DNA of 7,376 bases from NCBI GenBank assembly GCA_002298885.1, contig DBMK01000174.1:1-7376 (forward strand). The letters run 5' to 3'. The position numbers and the translations under genes are program-made. The DNA comes from Anaerolineaceae bacterium UBA700. Lineage in GTDB: Bacteria > Chloroflexota > Anaerolineae > Anaerolineales > Anaerolineaceae. Shown here piece by piece: positions 1-6,092 of this stretch; positions within the stretch are counted from its first letter, which is position 1, and each line of letters opens with the position of its first letter. The notes beneath the pieces are model-generated. The model saw only the letters and a list, made by a program, of their open reading frames with translations, had not been told where the DNA came from and did not search any database.

Positions 1-45
1 ATAACTTCCGGTTGCTTCGCCCCAAAACGGATAAAAGGAATGCAA

Positions 46-1314
46 ATGTCTGAAATGATTGCGCTGCAAAGCATTACAGATTTGTTGCAAAGAAACGGTA
101 TTTTACAAAAAGACCAATCGATCCCGGTTGTATTCGGGGTTGAAATTGGAACGGTGAGCATCGGCTGTGCGCTCGAAGGGGATTCGGTTGTTGGCCTGTC
201 CCTGCGAGACTGCGAACTGGAGGCGGCCCCCGAGGCGATTGCTCAAATGAAAGGGCTGCGCCATTTGGACCTGACCGGCAACCGGATCACAGCCCTCCCC
301 GGGTGGCTCGGCGGCCTGGCAGGACTCAAAAAGCTCTTCCTGGACGATAATCTGCTGGCAGAGCTGCCGGATGCGCTTGAAAACCTTGCCAGGCTGCAAG
401 AAATCCATTTAGACCGAAATCGTTTCTCGGTATTTCCCGAAGTTATATTTAGCCTGGAAAATCTGATCAGGTTGGGCCTGTACGTCAATCAAATCGCTTC
501 GGTTCCAGATGGATTTGAACGGCTGGCAAAGCTGGAATATTTGAACCTGGACCACAATTTGCTTGCATCGCTGCCCGATTCTCTTTGGCATTTATCAAGC
601 CTTCGCTATTTAATTGTGGGCGAAAACCAGCTATCATCACTTTCCGCTGGTATCGGAAGTCTGGTCCATCTGCGTATGGTCGACCTGGGCCACAATTTGC
701 TGGATTCTCTTCCGGACGCGTTCGATGGCTTAGGCGAATTGACTATTTTATATCTTAGCAACAACCACCTGGCCTCCTTGCCGCCCTCCATGCGCCGTTT
801 ATCCGCACTGAAGTATTTGAACGTGACCGATAACCGGTTGGCTTCCTTCCCGGAGTGCATATGCGCCCTGACCGGCCTCAAGGAGCTGCGGCTGTACAAC
901 AACCAGATAACGCGCCTGCCTGAAGCGCTCGGCGGCCTGGAAAACCTGGTCGAGCTGCACCTGATGAATAACCAGCTTGTCTCGCTGCCGGATTCAATTG
1001 GCAGTCTGGGTGCGCTGAAGAAGCTGGTCCTGAGTGGCAACCACCTGAAGTCTCTGCCCGAGTCGACCGGCTGCCTTGCCTCCCTGAACGAGCTGGACCT
1101 GCGCAATAACCGACTCAATACGCTTCCGGAAGCGCTCGGCAGTCTTTCCCGCCTGCGTACCCTCGATCTGCGCTCGAACCGACTGCTCTCCCTGCCTGCC
1201 TCGCTCGGCGATCTGCCCGCCCTGGAACGGTTGGATGTGCGCTGGAACAAGCTGGCGATTTCCCCGAAATGGCTCGATTCACTACTTCGCCGCGGCTGCC
1301 TTGTATATGTCTGA
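46..1314 (+). CDS. Leucine-rich-repeat protein, 16 tandem LRRs
   Basis: The protein (422 aa from this start) is almost wholly LRRs. After about 47 unrelated N-terminal residues, 16 repeats run from residue 48 to the C-terminus in an exact 23-residue register with no insertion or deletion. The consensus is LxxLxLxxNxLxxLPxxLxxL, the 'typical' LRR class seen in SHOC2/PIRL-like and many bacterial intracellular LRR proteins. It has no signal peptide, membrane segment, LPXTG anchor or enzymatic domain, so a soluble cytosolic binding or scaffold role is inferred; the partner is unknown. The start at 46 is preferred because AAGGA at 35-39 lies 6 nt upstream, whereas the in-frame ATG at 40 directly abuts it. 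The frame stays open to base 1 with no start codon there, so a longer gene entering from outside cannot be excluded. No promoter is visible. It shares strand with the helicase, but that gene has its own promoter. Confidence 0.85.
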   Translation: MSEMIALQSITDLLQRNGILQKDQSIPVVFGVEIGTVSIGCALEGDSVVGLSLRDCELEAAPEAIAQMKGLRHLDLTGNRITALPGWLGGLAGLKKLFLDDNLLAELPDALENLARLQEIHLDRNRFSVFPEVIFSLENLIRLGLYVNQIASVPDGFERLAKLEYLNLDHNLLASLPDSLWHLSSLRYLIVGENQLSSLSAGIGSLVHLRMVDLGHNLLDSLPDAFDGLGELTILYLSNNHLASLPPSMRRLSALKYLNVTDNRLASFPECICALTGLKELRLYNNQITRLPEALGGLENLVELHLMNNQLVSLPDSIGSLGALKKLVLSGNHLKSLPESTGCLASLNELDLRNNRLNTLPEALGSLSRLRTLDLRSNRLLSLPASLGDLPALERLDVRWNKLAISPKWLDSLLRRGCLVYV

Positions 1315-1328
1315 TAACGTGTTATAAT
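1301..1328 (+). promoter_or_regulatory. Sigma-70-type extended -10 promoter of the helicase gene
   Basis: A perfect TATAAT sits at 1323-1328, preceded by TG at 1320-1321 with one base between, which makes an extended -10. A weak -35 (TTGTAT, 1301-1306) lies 16 nt upstream. The -35 falls inside the last codons of the LRR gene and the -10 just after its stop. The predicted transcript start is near 1335, giving a helicase leader of about 93 nt. The same TGTTATAAT string occurs in the serS promoter at 5801-5809. Confidence 0.65.
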
Positions 1329-1336
1329 ATTCGGCT

Positions 1337-1351
1337 GGTGGTTTTTCCACC
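1337..1351 (+). other. Short 5'-leader hairpin of the helicase mRNA
   Basis: GGTGG at 1337-1341 and CCACC at 1347-1351 form a perfect 5-bp stem around a T5 loop. It would lie at or within a few nucleotides of the predicted 5' end of the helicase transcript. It may protect the 5' end or take part in switching of the leader; the function is inferred only. Confidence 0.4.
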
Positions 1352-1378
1352 TCGACGGTTATCGTGCTTTGATTGAGT

Positions 1379-1407
1379 GCCTTGCCGGGTTCGGCAGGGC
1401 TTTTTTT
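1379..1407 (+). terminator. Intrinsic terminator in the helicase leader (candidate attenuator)
   Basis: GCCTTGCCG (1379-1387) pairs with CGGCAGGGC (1392-1400) as a 9-bp stem with one G-U pair and a GGTT loop, followed directly by T7 (1401-1407). It ends 20 nt before the helicase ATG and lies downstream of the only good promoter in the gap. Helicase transcripts must therefore read through it. It would also stop transcripts arriving from the LRR gene. No known riboswitch consensus is recognised in this short leader. Confidence 0.8.
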
Positions 1408-1427
1408 ATGCCTTGGAGTAGAAGTTA

Positions 1428-3158
1428 ATGACCTCAGAATTTGAAAAATTAGGCCTGGACCCATTACTGGTGCAGACCGTAACCGGGTTGGGCTTCGAAA
1501 AGCCTACTCCCATCCAGCAAGAGGCGATTCCGGTTTTATTGGAAGGCCGCAATGTGGTCGGGCAGGCACAGACGGGCACCGGGAAGACGGCTGCTTTTTC
1601 GCTGCCCATGCTGCAGAAGATCGAGCCGAAAAAGACGGTTCAGGCCTTGATCCTGGCCCCGACACGCGAGCTGGCCATCCAGGTGACTGAAGCAACCGCC
1701 CGCATGGCCGCCAATTCGGCGCATCGAATCATGACCGTCTACGGCGGGCAGGCATACTACATCCAGGTCCGCCAGATCCAAAGCGGCGTGGACGTGGTGG
1801 TTGGCACGCCGGGCCGCCTGATCGACCTGATCAAACAGAAGCTGCTCGATCTGAGCCAGGTGAGCTACCTGGTGATTGATGAAGCAGACGAAATGCTCGA
1901 GATGGGATTTATCGAGGACGTCGAGACTATCCTGGCGCAGGTGCCTCCGGAACGCCAGATTGCCCTCTTTTCGGCAACCATGCCGGCCGCGGTGCGCAAG
2001 CTGGCCGAACGTTACGTTCAAAATCCGCGCGAGATCCGCATCAACCCAACGCGCATGACGGTCGCCGAGACCGAACAGCGCTACTGCCTGGTGCGCGAGG
2101 AGGACAAGACCGCCGCCCTAACCCGTTTGCTGGAAGTTGAGGAAGTGGGCAGCTCCCTGATCTTTGCGCGCACTAAGGCGCGCGCCCAGGACCTGGCAGA
2201 CGAGCTGAGCCGGCGCGGCTTTCCGGCCGCCTCCTTACACGGCGATTTAAACCAGTCCCGGCGAGAATTTGTGCTCAACCGCTTCCGCGAGCACAAGATT
2301 GGCCTGCTGGTGGCTACCGACGTGGCGGCGCGCGGACTGGATATCGAAGAGTTGTCGCACGTATTCAACTACGACCTCCCCGGCGACCCGGAAGATTACG
2401 TCCACCGCATTGGGCGCACCGGGCGGGCAGGCAAGAAGGGCGTCTCGATCACTTTTCTCACGCCGCGCGAGCGCAGCCGCCTGAAACAAATCGAAAGTTT
2501 TACCCGCCAGGCCATGCTTGAATGCCGCATTCCGAGCCGCGCCGAAATCATGGCCCGCCGCGACGACCGTTTCTTGAAGCGGCTGACGGAGCATCTTGGC
2601 TCGGCCAACATATCGCGCGAGCGGGCTCTTATTGCCCGCCTGGCTGAGACCAGCTTCGACCCACTCGAAATCGCCGCGGCCGCCATCCGCCTGGCCCGCC
2701 TGGAAGAAGTTGACCAGCCGATCGAGGAGATTTCTGCTCCTCAAGAAACGATCAAGGCTTCCCGCAACGCCCGCCTGGTCGGAAAAAGAGGCGCGGCCGC
2801 GCCTGCTTCCGGCAAGAAGGGTTTTGCAAGAGGCAATCCCAAGAATTGGGAAAATCCTGAGTATGCCGAAAAGACAGGCAATTCATCCCGGCCTCAGTGG
2901 AAGAAAGGCTTCCAGGAAGCCGGTATGGTGCGCCTGCGCATGAACCTGGGTAATGAAAATGGCATTCGTCCGGGGGACGTGGTTGGCGCAATTGCCGGTG
3001 AAGTGGGTATCCCGGGCAAGGCCATCGGCGAGATCGATATCCACCGCGATTTCACCTTCGTGGACGTATCCGAAAAACACTTCCGCCAGGTGCTCAGCCA
3101 GAGCACCGGGCAGTATTTACTGCGCGGCAAGCCCGTCCTTCTTACCCTCGCCAATTAG
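1428..3158 (+). CDS. deaD: DEAD-box ATP-dependent RNA helicase with DbpA-like RNA-binding domain
   Basis: This 576-aa ATP-dependent RNA helicase has every family motif: Q motif (F5, EKPTPIQ 24-30), motif I AQTGTGKT (47-54), Ia PTREL (78-82), GG (107-108), Ib TPGR (127-130), II DEAD (151-154), III SAT (182-184), IV LIFARTK (244-250), V (ATDVAARGLDI, 296-306) and VI HRIGRTGRAG (326-335). A basic, low-complexity linker (about 443-497) leads to a C-terminal domain (about 499-573) resembling the DbpA RNA-binding domain, with an NxGxxxGIxPGDVVGAIA-like opening. That layout matches DeaD/CsdA-type helicases, which remodel structured RNA in ribosome assembly and mRNA turnover and are often cold-induced. 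The DbpA-type tail alone does not prove 23S hairpin-92 specificity. A GGAG at 1415-1418 lies 9 nt before the ATG. Its own promoter and a leader terminator precede it. DeaD/CsdA is favoured over DbpA because of the length and basic linker, so the symbol is tentative. Confidence 0.95.
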   Translation: MTSEFEKLGLDPLLVQTVTGLGFEKPTPIQQEAIPVLLEGRNVVGQAQTGTGKTAAFSLPMLQKIEPKKTVQALILAPTRELAIQVTEATARMAANSAHRIMTVYGGQAYYIQVRQIQSGVDVVVGTPGRLIDLIKQKLLDLSQVSYLVIDEADEMLEMGFIEDVETILAQVPPERQIALFSATMPAAVRKLAERYVQNPREIRINPTRMTVAETEQRYCLVREEDKTAALTRLLEVEEVGSSLIFARTKARAQDLADELSRRGFPAASLHGDLNQSRREFVLNRFREHKIGLLVATDVAARGLDIEELSHVFNYDLPGDPEDYVHRIGRTGRAGKKGVSITFLTPRERSRLKQIESFTRQAMLECRIPSRAEIMARRDDRFLKRLTEHLGSANISRERALIARLAETSFDPLEIAAAAIRLARLEEVDQPIEEISAPQETIKASRNARLVGKRGAAAPASGKKGFARGNPKNWENPEYAEKTGNSSRPQWKKGFQEAGMVRLRMNLGNENGIRPGDVVGAIAGEVGIPGKAIGEIDIHRDFTFVDVSEKHFRQVLSQSTGQYLLRGKPVLLTLAN

Positions 3159-3175
3159 TTGACCTAACCCCCCGG

Positions 3176-3194
3176 CCCCCTTCCCTGAAGGGGG
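3176..3194. repeat. GC-rich C5/G5 hairpin, possible dispersed repeat
   Basis: CCCCCTTC (3176-3183) pairs perfectly with GAAGGGGG (3187-3194) around a 3-nt loop, 18 nt after the helicase stop. Together with the preceding CCTAACCCCCCGG (from 3162), it resembles C-rich palindromes that I recall being dispersed between genes in some Chloroflexota and cyanobacteria. No U-tract follows, so it is not a classic terminator, though it could stabilise the 3' end of the helicase mRNA. Confidence 0.5.
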
Positions 3195-3204
3195 AGAATT
3201 CAAA

Positions 3205-3255
3205 AGGGATTTAAGGATTTTGCGGCGTGAAACGCCGCAAAATCCTTAAATCCCT
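3205..3255. repeat. Perfect 24-bp palindrome with GAA loop
   Basis: Bases 3205-3228 are the exact reverse complement of 3232-3255, leaving a 3-nt GAA loop. The outer arm is AT-rich and the inner part is TTTTGCGGCGT, a core also seen in the palindrome at 4330-4368. No T-run follows, so it is less a classic terminator than an intergenic palindromic element. It could act as a bidirectional transcript end, or as a barrier between the helicase and prenyltransferase transcripts. Confidence 0.75.
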
Positions 3256-3270
3256 CTTAATTATATATCC

Positions 3271-3298
3271 TTGATTATCGGATAATATGGAGTAGAAT
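3271..3298 (+). promoter_or_regulatory. Candidate promoter of the prenyltransferase gene
   Basis: TTGATT (3271-3276) and TAGAAT (3293-3298) are separated by 16 nt and match the -35 and -10 consensus at 4/6 and 5/6. They lie in an AT-rich stretch after the palindromes. A transcript would start near 3305, giving a leader of about 28 nt before the ATG at 3333. Confidence 0.4.
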
Positions 3299-3332
3299 TA
3301 TCGAAGAATTTTAGCAATCAGGATGGTTTTGA

Positions 3333-4325
3333 ATGGATGTCAGCATGTGGCTCAAAGCACTAAGAGTGATCCCTCGCCTGGACAGGGATCAATGGAAAAA
3401 ATTGGACACCATTGCCCGCTGGCTGGTAGCCACCCGGGCGGCGGTGTTGATCATGACCTTCATTTCGGCGACAATCCCGGCATTGCTGGCTTTACGCACT
3501 GGCCAATTCAATCTGGGACGCTACCTGCTCCTGCTGGTGGGGTTGATCTTCGCTCACGCCACCAATAATTTGCTCAACGATTACACGGATTACAAGCGCG
3601 GCGTCGACAAGGACAATTACTTCCGCACGCAGTACGGCCCGCAGCCGCTCGAATCGGGTTTGATGAGCGAGCGCGAACTGCTGACCTACGCCGCAGTGAC
3701 CGGCCTGATTGCGGTGCTGGCCGGCGTGCCGCTGGTAATCTACGGCGGGGCGACGGCCTTGCTGCTGATGGCAGCCGGGATCGTTTTCGTGCTTTTCTAC
3801 ACCTGGCCGTTGAAATATATCGGGCTTGGCGAAGTTGCCGTGATCCTGATCTGGGGGCCGTTGATGGTCGGCGGAGGCTATTTCGTGATCACCGGCGTTT
3901 GGGATTGGAACGTGGTCCTCGCCAGCCTGCCCTACGCCCTGGGGCCGACGACCGTGATCTTTGGCAAGCACATCGATAAGCTCGGCCAGGATTCCGCCAA
4001 GGGCATCCGTACGCTGCCGGTGCAGCTCGGCGAGAGCACGGCGCGGGCGGTAGTCAAAGGCATGATCGTGCTGCAATACGTGCTGGTGGGCGTCTTGATC
4101 CTGACCGGTTATTTCTCGCCCCTCATGGTCATCGCGTTCATCGGTTTGAAGAACGTTCCGTCTGTCTGGAAGATGTTGAGCAAGCCCAAGCCGGCCGAGC
4201 GACCTGCCGATTACCCGGCCGACGCCTGGCCGTTGTGGTTTTCGGCCGCCGCCTTCCTCCAAAACCGGCTCTACGGCCTGATGTTCCTGCTCGGATTAAT
4301 CCTGGCTTTGTTTATTCGGCTTTAG
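3333..4325 (+). CDS. UbiA-family membrane prenyltransferase, MenA-like
   Basis: This 330-aa integral membrane protein has about eight hydrophobic segments after a short basic N-terminus (membrane part from about residue 30). The first Asp-rich motif is NDYTDYKRGVD (82-92), with D83, D86 and D92 placed as in UbiA enzymes to bind Mg-diphosphate. The second is at 215-229, with D215, D220, KG 223-224 and RTLPV 226-230, close to the DxxxD...K(R)TLPVxLG motif of MenA. The family transfers a prenyl chain to an aromatic acceptor; MenA makes demethylmenaquinone from 1,4-dihydroxy-2-naphthoate. The RTLPVxLG pattern favours a MenA-like role, but no menaquinone gene is nearby to confirm the acceptor. Other UbiA members make ubiquinone, haem O, chlorophyll or archaeal-type lipids. 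AGGA at 3320-3323 lies 9 nt before the chosen ATG; ATG at 3345 is a weaker alternative. It appears to be monocistronic, with palindromes on both sides. Confidence 0.9.
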   Translation: MDVSMWLKALRVIPRLDRDQWKKLDTIARWLVATRAAVLIMTFISATIPALLALRTGQFNLGRYLLLLVGLIFAHATNNLLNDYTDYKRGVDKDNYFRTQYGPQPLESGLMSERELLTYAAVTGLIAVLAGVPLVIYGGATALLLMAAGIVFVLFYTWPLKYIGLGEVAVILIWGPLMVGGGYFVITGVWDWNVVLASLPYALGPTTVIFGKHIDKLGQDSAKGIRTLPVQLGESTARAVVKGMIVLQYVLVGVLILTGYFSPLMVIAFIGLKNVPSVWKMLSKPKPAERPADYPADAWPLWFSAAAFLQNRLYGLMFLLGLILALFIRL

Positions 4326-4329
4326 CTCT

Positions 4330-4368
4330 GTGAGATTTTTGTGGCGTAATCGCCACAAAAAATCTCAC
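4330..4368. terminator. Palindrome after the prenyltransferase gene, likely bidirectional terminator
   Basis: Arms 4330-4346 and 4351-4368 pair over 17 bp with a TAAT loop and a single bulged A in the right arm. It begins 5 nt after the prenyltransferase stop and is followed by TTATTT. Its core (TTTTTGTGGCG / CGCCACAAAAA) has the same plan as the core of the 3205-3255 palindrome: a T-run, a G-rich block with GGCG, then a short loop. It lies between convergent genes and could end transcription from either side. Confidence 0.6.
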
Positions 4369-4375
4369 TTATTTC

Positions 4376-4429
4376 GCTCCGTTGGGGTCTCTGACCCCAG
4401 CGCTGGCGGGTCGGAGACCCGCCAGGAGC
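4376..4429. repeat. Three-armed palindromic element between convergent genes
   Basis: Two perfect hairpins stand side by side: TGGGGTC (4383-4389) with GACCCCA (4393-4399), and CTGGCGGGTC (4403-4412) with GACCCGCCAG (4416-4425). GCTCC (4376-4380) and GGAGC (4425-4429) can close both into a three-way junction, sharing one base with the second hairpin. Both arms contain related GGGTC/GACCC cores. The element ends 10 nt before the stop of the minus-strand gene. It may be a mobile-type palindromic repeat or a minus-strand transcript end. Confidence 0.55.
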
Positions 4430-4438
4430 AATTACTCA

Positions 4439-5211
<773 letters not shown>

Positions 5212-5230
<19 letters not shown>

Positions 5231-5706
5231 AAACCTTGCATGTGCCGGATACTGATGATTTCGCAGGTGTGGTAGCTGTTGTGGGCGATGATCCCCTGGA
5301 TGACCTGCCAGCGTTTTGGCTGCCCGGGTGCCATGCGCTCGCTCAGCGTTTCGTCGATTTGCCGGGCGGTGTATTCCACCAGGTTCTTGTGGATGGCGAA
5401 CAGGCGCTCGCAGTCCCTTTTCCAGGCGTCCTCAGTGGCGGGGATTGCCGGTTTGGGCCAGCTATCTGGGTTAGGCAGGTTCTTGCGGTCTACGGTATGT
5501 CCCTCCAGGCGCAGGGACATGATTTCATTCCAATAGATCAGGTGGTTTACCACCCCCCAAACGCTGTTGAATCCCTTTGCCGGGATGCAGGCTGCCTGTT
5601 CAGCCGTCAATCCCTGGATTGCCGAACGGATGGGTAAGAACCATCCATTCTTGTCGTTCGTGAGAAACCCGTCCAGGGCTTCCGCCAGGTGTTTTGCTTC
5701 AGACAT
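5212..5706 (-). CDS. DinB-like four-helix-bundle protein
   Basis: This 164-aa helical protein fits the DinB/DUF664-type superfamily. A helix with VWGVVNHLIYWNE holds H55, and a later helix AHNSYHTCEI holds H142 and H146. This spacing matches the three-His metal site of DinB-like proteins, many of which are thiol-dependent transferases or damage-inducible proteins; the reaction cannot be told here. The start at 5706 is chosen because AGGAGG (plus-strand CCTCCT, 5711-5716) lies 4 nt upstream. An in-frame ATG at 5736 would add ten residues but lies at the predicted transcript start with no ribosome-binding site. It is first in a two-gene minus-strand operon, overlaps the next gene by 19 nt, and has its own promoter. 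No LexA-like operator was recognised, so damage induction is not supported. Confidence 0.85.
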
Positions 5707-5745
5707 GCTGCCTCCTGACATGCGAACCGAATTCAATCTTTAGAG

Positions 5746-5774
5746 AATATAGCATGCCTTAAGCTTATTTACAA
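5746..5774 (-). promoter_or_regulatory. Promoter of the minus-strand DinB-like operon
   Basis: On the minus strand TTGTAA (5774-5769) and TATATT (5751-5746) are exactly 17 nt apart, with TGC just before the -10, an extended -10. Matches are 4/6 and 5/6. The predicted start is near 5739, about 33 nt before the ATG at 5706. It is back-to-back with the serS promoter, the two -35 boxes being 7 bp apart. Confidence 0.6.
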
Positions 5775-5778
5775 GCTT
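5761..5778. repeat. Paired AAGCTT palindromes between divergent promoters
   Basis: AAGCTT occurs at 5761-5766 and 5773-5778, 12 bp apart and each self-complementary, so the whole stretch is also an imperfect inverted repeat. It overlaps the -35 of the minus-strand promoter and lies just upstream of the serS -35. It could be an operator for a dimeric regulator or chance in AT-rich DNA. Confidence 0.3.
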
Positions 5779-5781
5779 CTC

Positions 5782-5809
5782 TTGACATCCATCTGCCCCT
5801 TGTTATAAT
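5782..5809 (+). promoter_or_regulatory. Consensus sigma-70-type promoter of the serS T-box transcript
   Basis: A perfect TTGACA (5782-5787) and perfect TATAAT (5804-5809) are separated by 16 nt, and TG at 5801-5802 adds an extended -10. Transcription should start near 5816, just before the T-box RNA. Such a strong promoter fits a gene whose output is set downstream by riboswitch-controlled termination. Confidence 0.85.
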
Positions 5810-5815
5810 CCATGT

Positions 5816-6066
5816 ATAACGCCTGCCCGGGAAGTAGTAACCGGCGCGCCTTACAGAGAGCCAGCGGGAGTGCGAGCTGGCAGGCAGCGCGGCGAAATCC
5901 ACCCCGGTATCCCAGAAAAAGGGATTGGCGGCCCTCGCAGGAGCCGAAAGGCTGTAAGAGGGACGGAGGCACCGTTAATGCCGGAACAAGGCTGCCCGAA
6001 CTTCGGGCGGTAAAAGCAGGTGGCACCACGAGCGCCCCCTCGTCCTGCAAGGAGTGGGGGCGTTTT
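5816..6066 (+). ncRNA. T-box riboswitch sensing uncharged tRNA-Ser, controlling serS
   Basis: The leader has the order of parts of a transcriptional T-box. Stem I base: CCGGG (5827-5831) with CCCGG (5903-5907). The specifier loop has AGTAG on the 5' side (5833-5837) and GAAATCCAC on the 3' side (5894-5902), putting serine codon UCC at 5898-5900. Upper Stem I pairs 5844-5851 with 5882-5890 (one bulged A), then AGAGAG (5855-5860) and hairpin GCCAGC/GCTGGC (5860-5865/5876-5881) with a GTGCGA-type loop. Stem II-like hairpin ATCCC/GGGAT is at 5909-5925; CCCTC/GAGGG (5932-5936/5958-5962) follows. The ACCGTTAA...GGAACAAGG stretch precedes Stem III (GCCCG/CGGGC, 5994-6008). T-box core AGGTGGCACCACGAG (6018-6032) forms the antiterminator: GCAGG/CCTGC (6016-6020/6044-6048) and ACGAG/CTCGT (6028-6032/6039-6043) around bulge TGGCACC. 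Bulge UGGC pairs with tRNA 3' GCCA; tRNA-Ser commonly has discriminator G. Confidence 0.95.
6033..6066 (+). terminator. T-box regulated terminator before serS
   Basis: CGCCCCC (6033-6039) pairs with GGGGGCG (6056-6062), with an upper TCCT/AGGA segment (6043-6046/6050-6053) beyond an internal loop, followed by TTTT (6063-6066). It uses bases 6039-6046 that are also needed by the antiterminator, so the two structures exclude one another. The U-run is short, so termination may be leaky. This arrangement predicts control at transcription, not at translation. Confidence 0.85.
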
Positions 6067-6092
6067 AAATTCTGAAGCCTCGTGGAGGAAAT

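Noticed and set aside
606..1250. Long minus-strand open frame (214 aa) opposite the LRR gene
   Set aside because: It is Ser/Arg-rich with a 23-residue periodicity that mirrors the LRR repeats on the other strand, and it has no ribosome-binding site. It is a shadow frame.
180..1260. Regular repeats as a CRISPR array or satellite
   Set aside because: The 69-base periodicity is that of codons for 23-residue LRRs in a single open frame, with no identical repeats and spacers.
3492..4262. Minus-strand 256-aa frame opposite the prenyltransferase
   Set aside because: It is rich in His, Gln, Arg and Asp as expected of the antisense of a membrane protein, with no recognisable domain. The plus-strand gene has clear UbiA motifs.
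5850..5958. Stem CTTACAG (5850-5856) with CTGTAAG (5952-5958) as the base of T-box Stem I
   Set aside because: The 7-bp match is real but would disrupt the CCCTC/GAGGG stem and the upper Stem I pairing. The canonical AGTAG/specifier arrangement is explained better by the CCGGG/CCCGG base.
5769..6075. Small open frames on both strands across the serS leader
   Set aside because: The stretch is fully explained as a T-box RNA with paired stems, specifier, antiterminator and terminator. The frames have no ribosome-binding sites and low-complexity translations.
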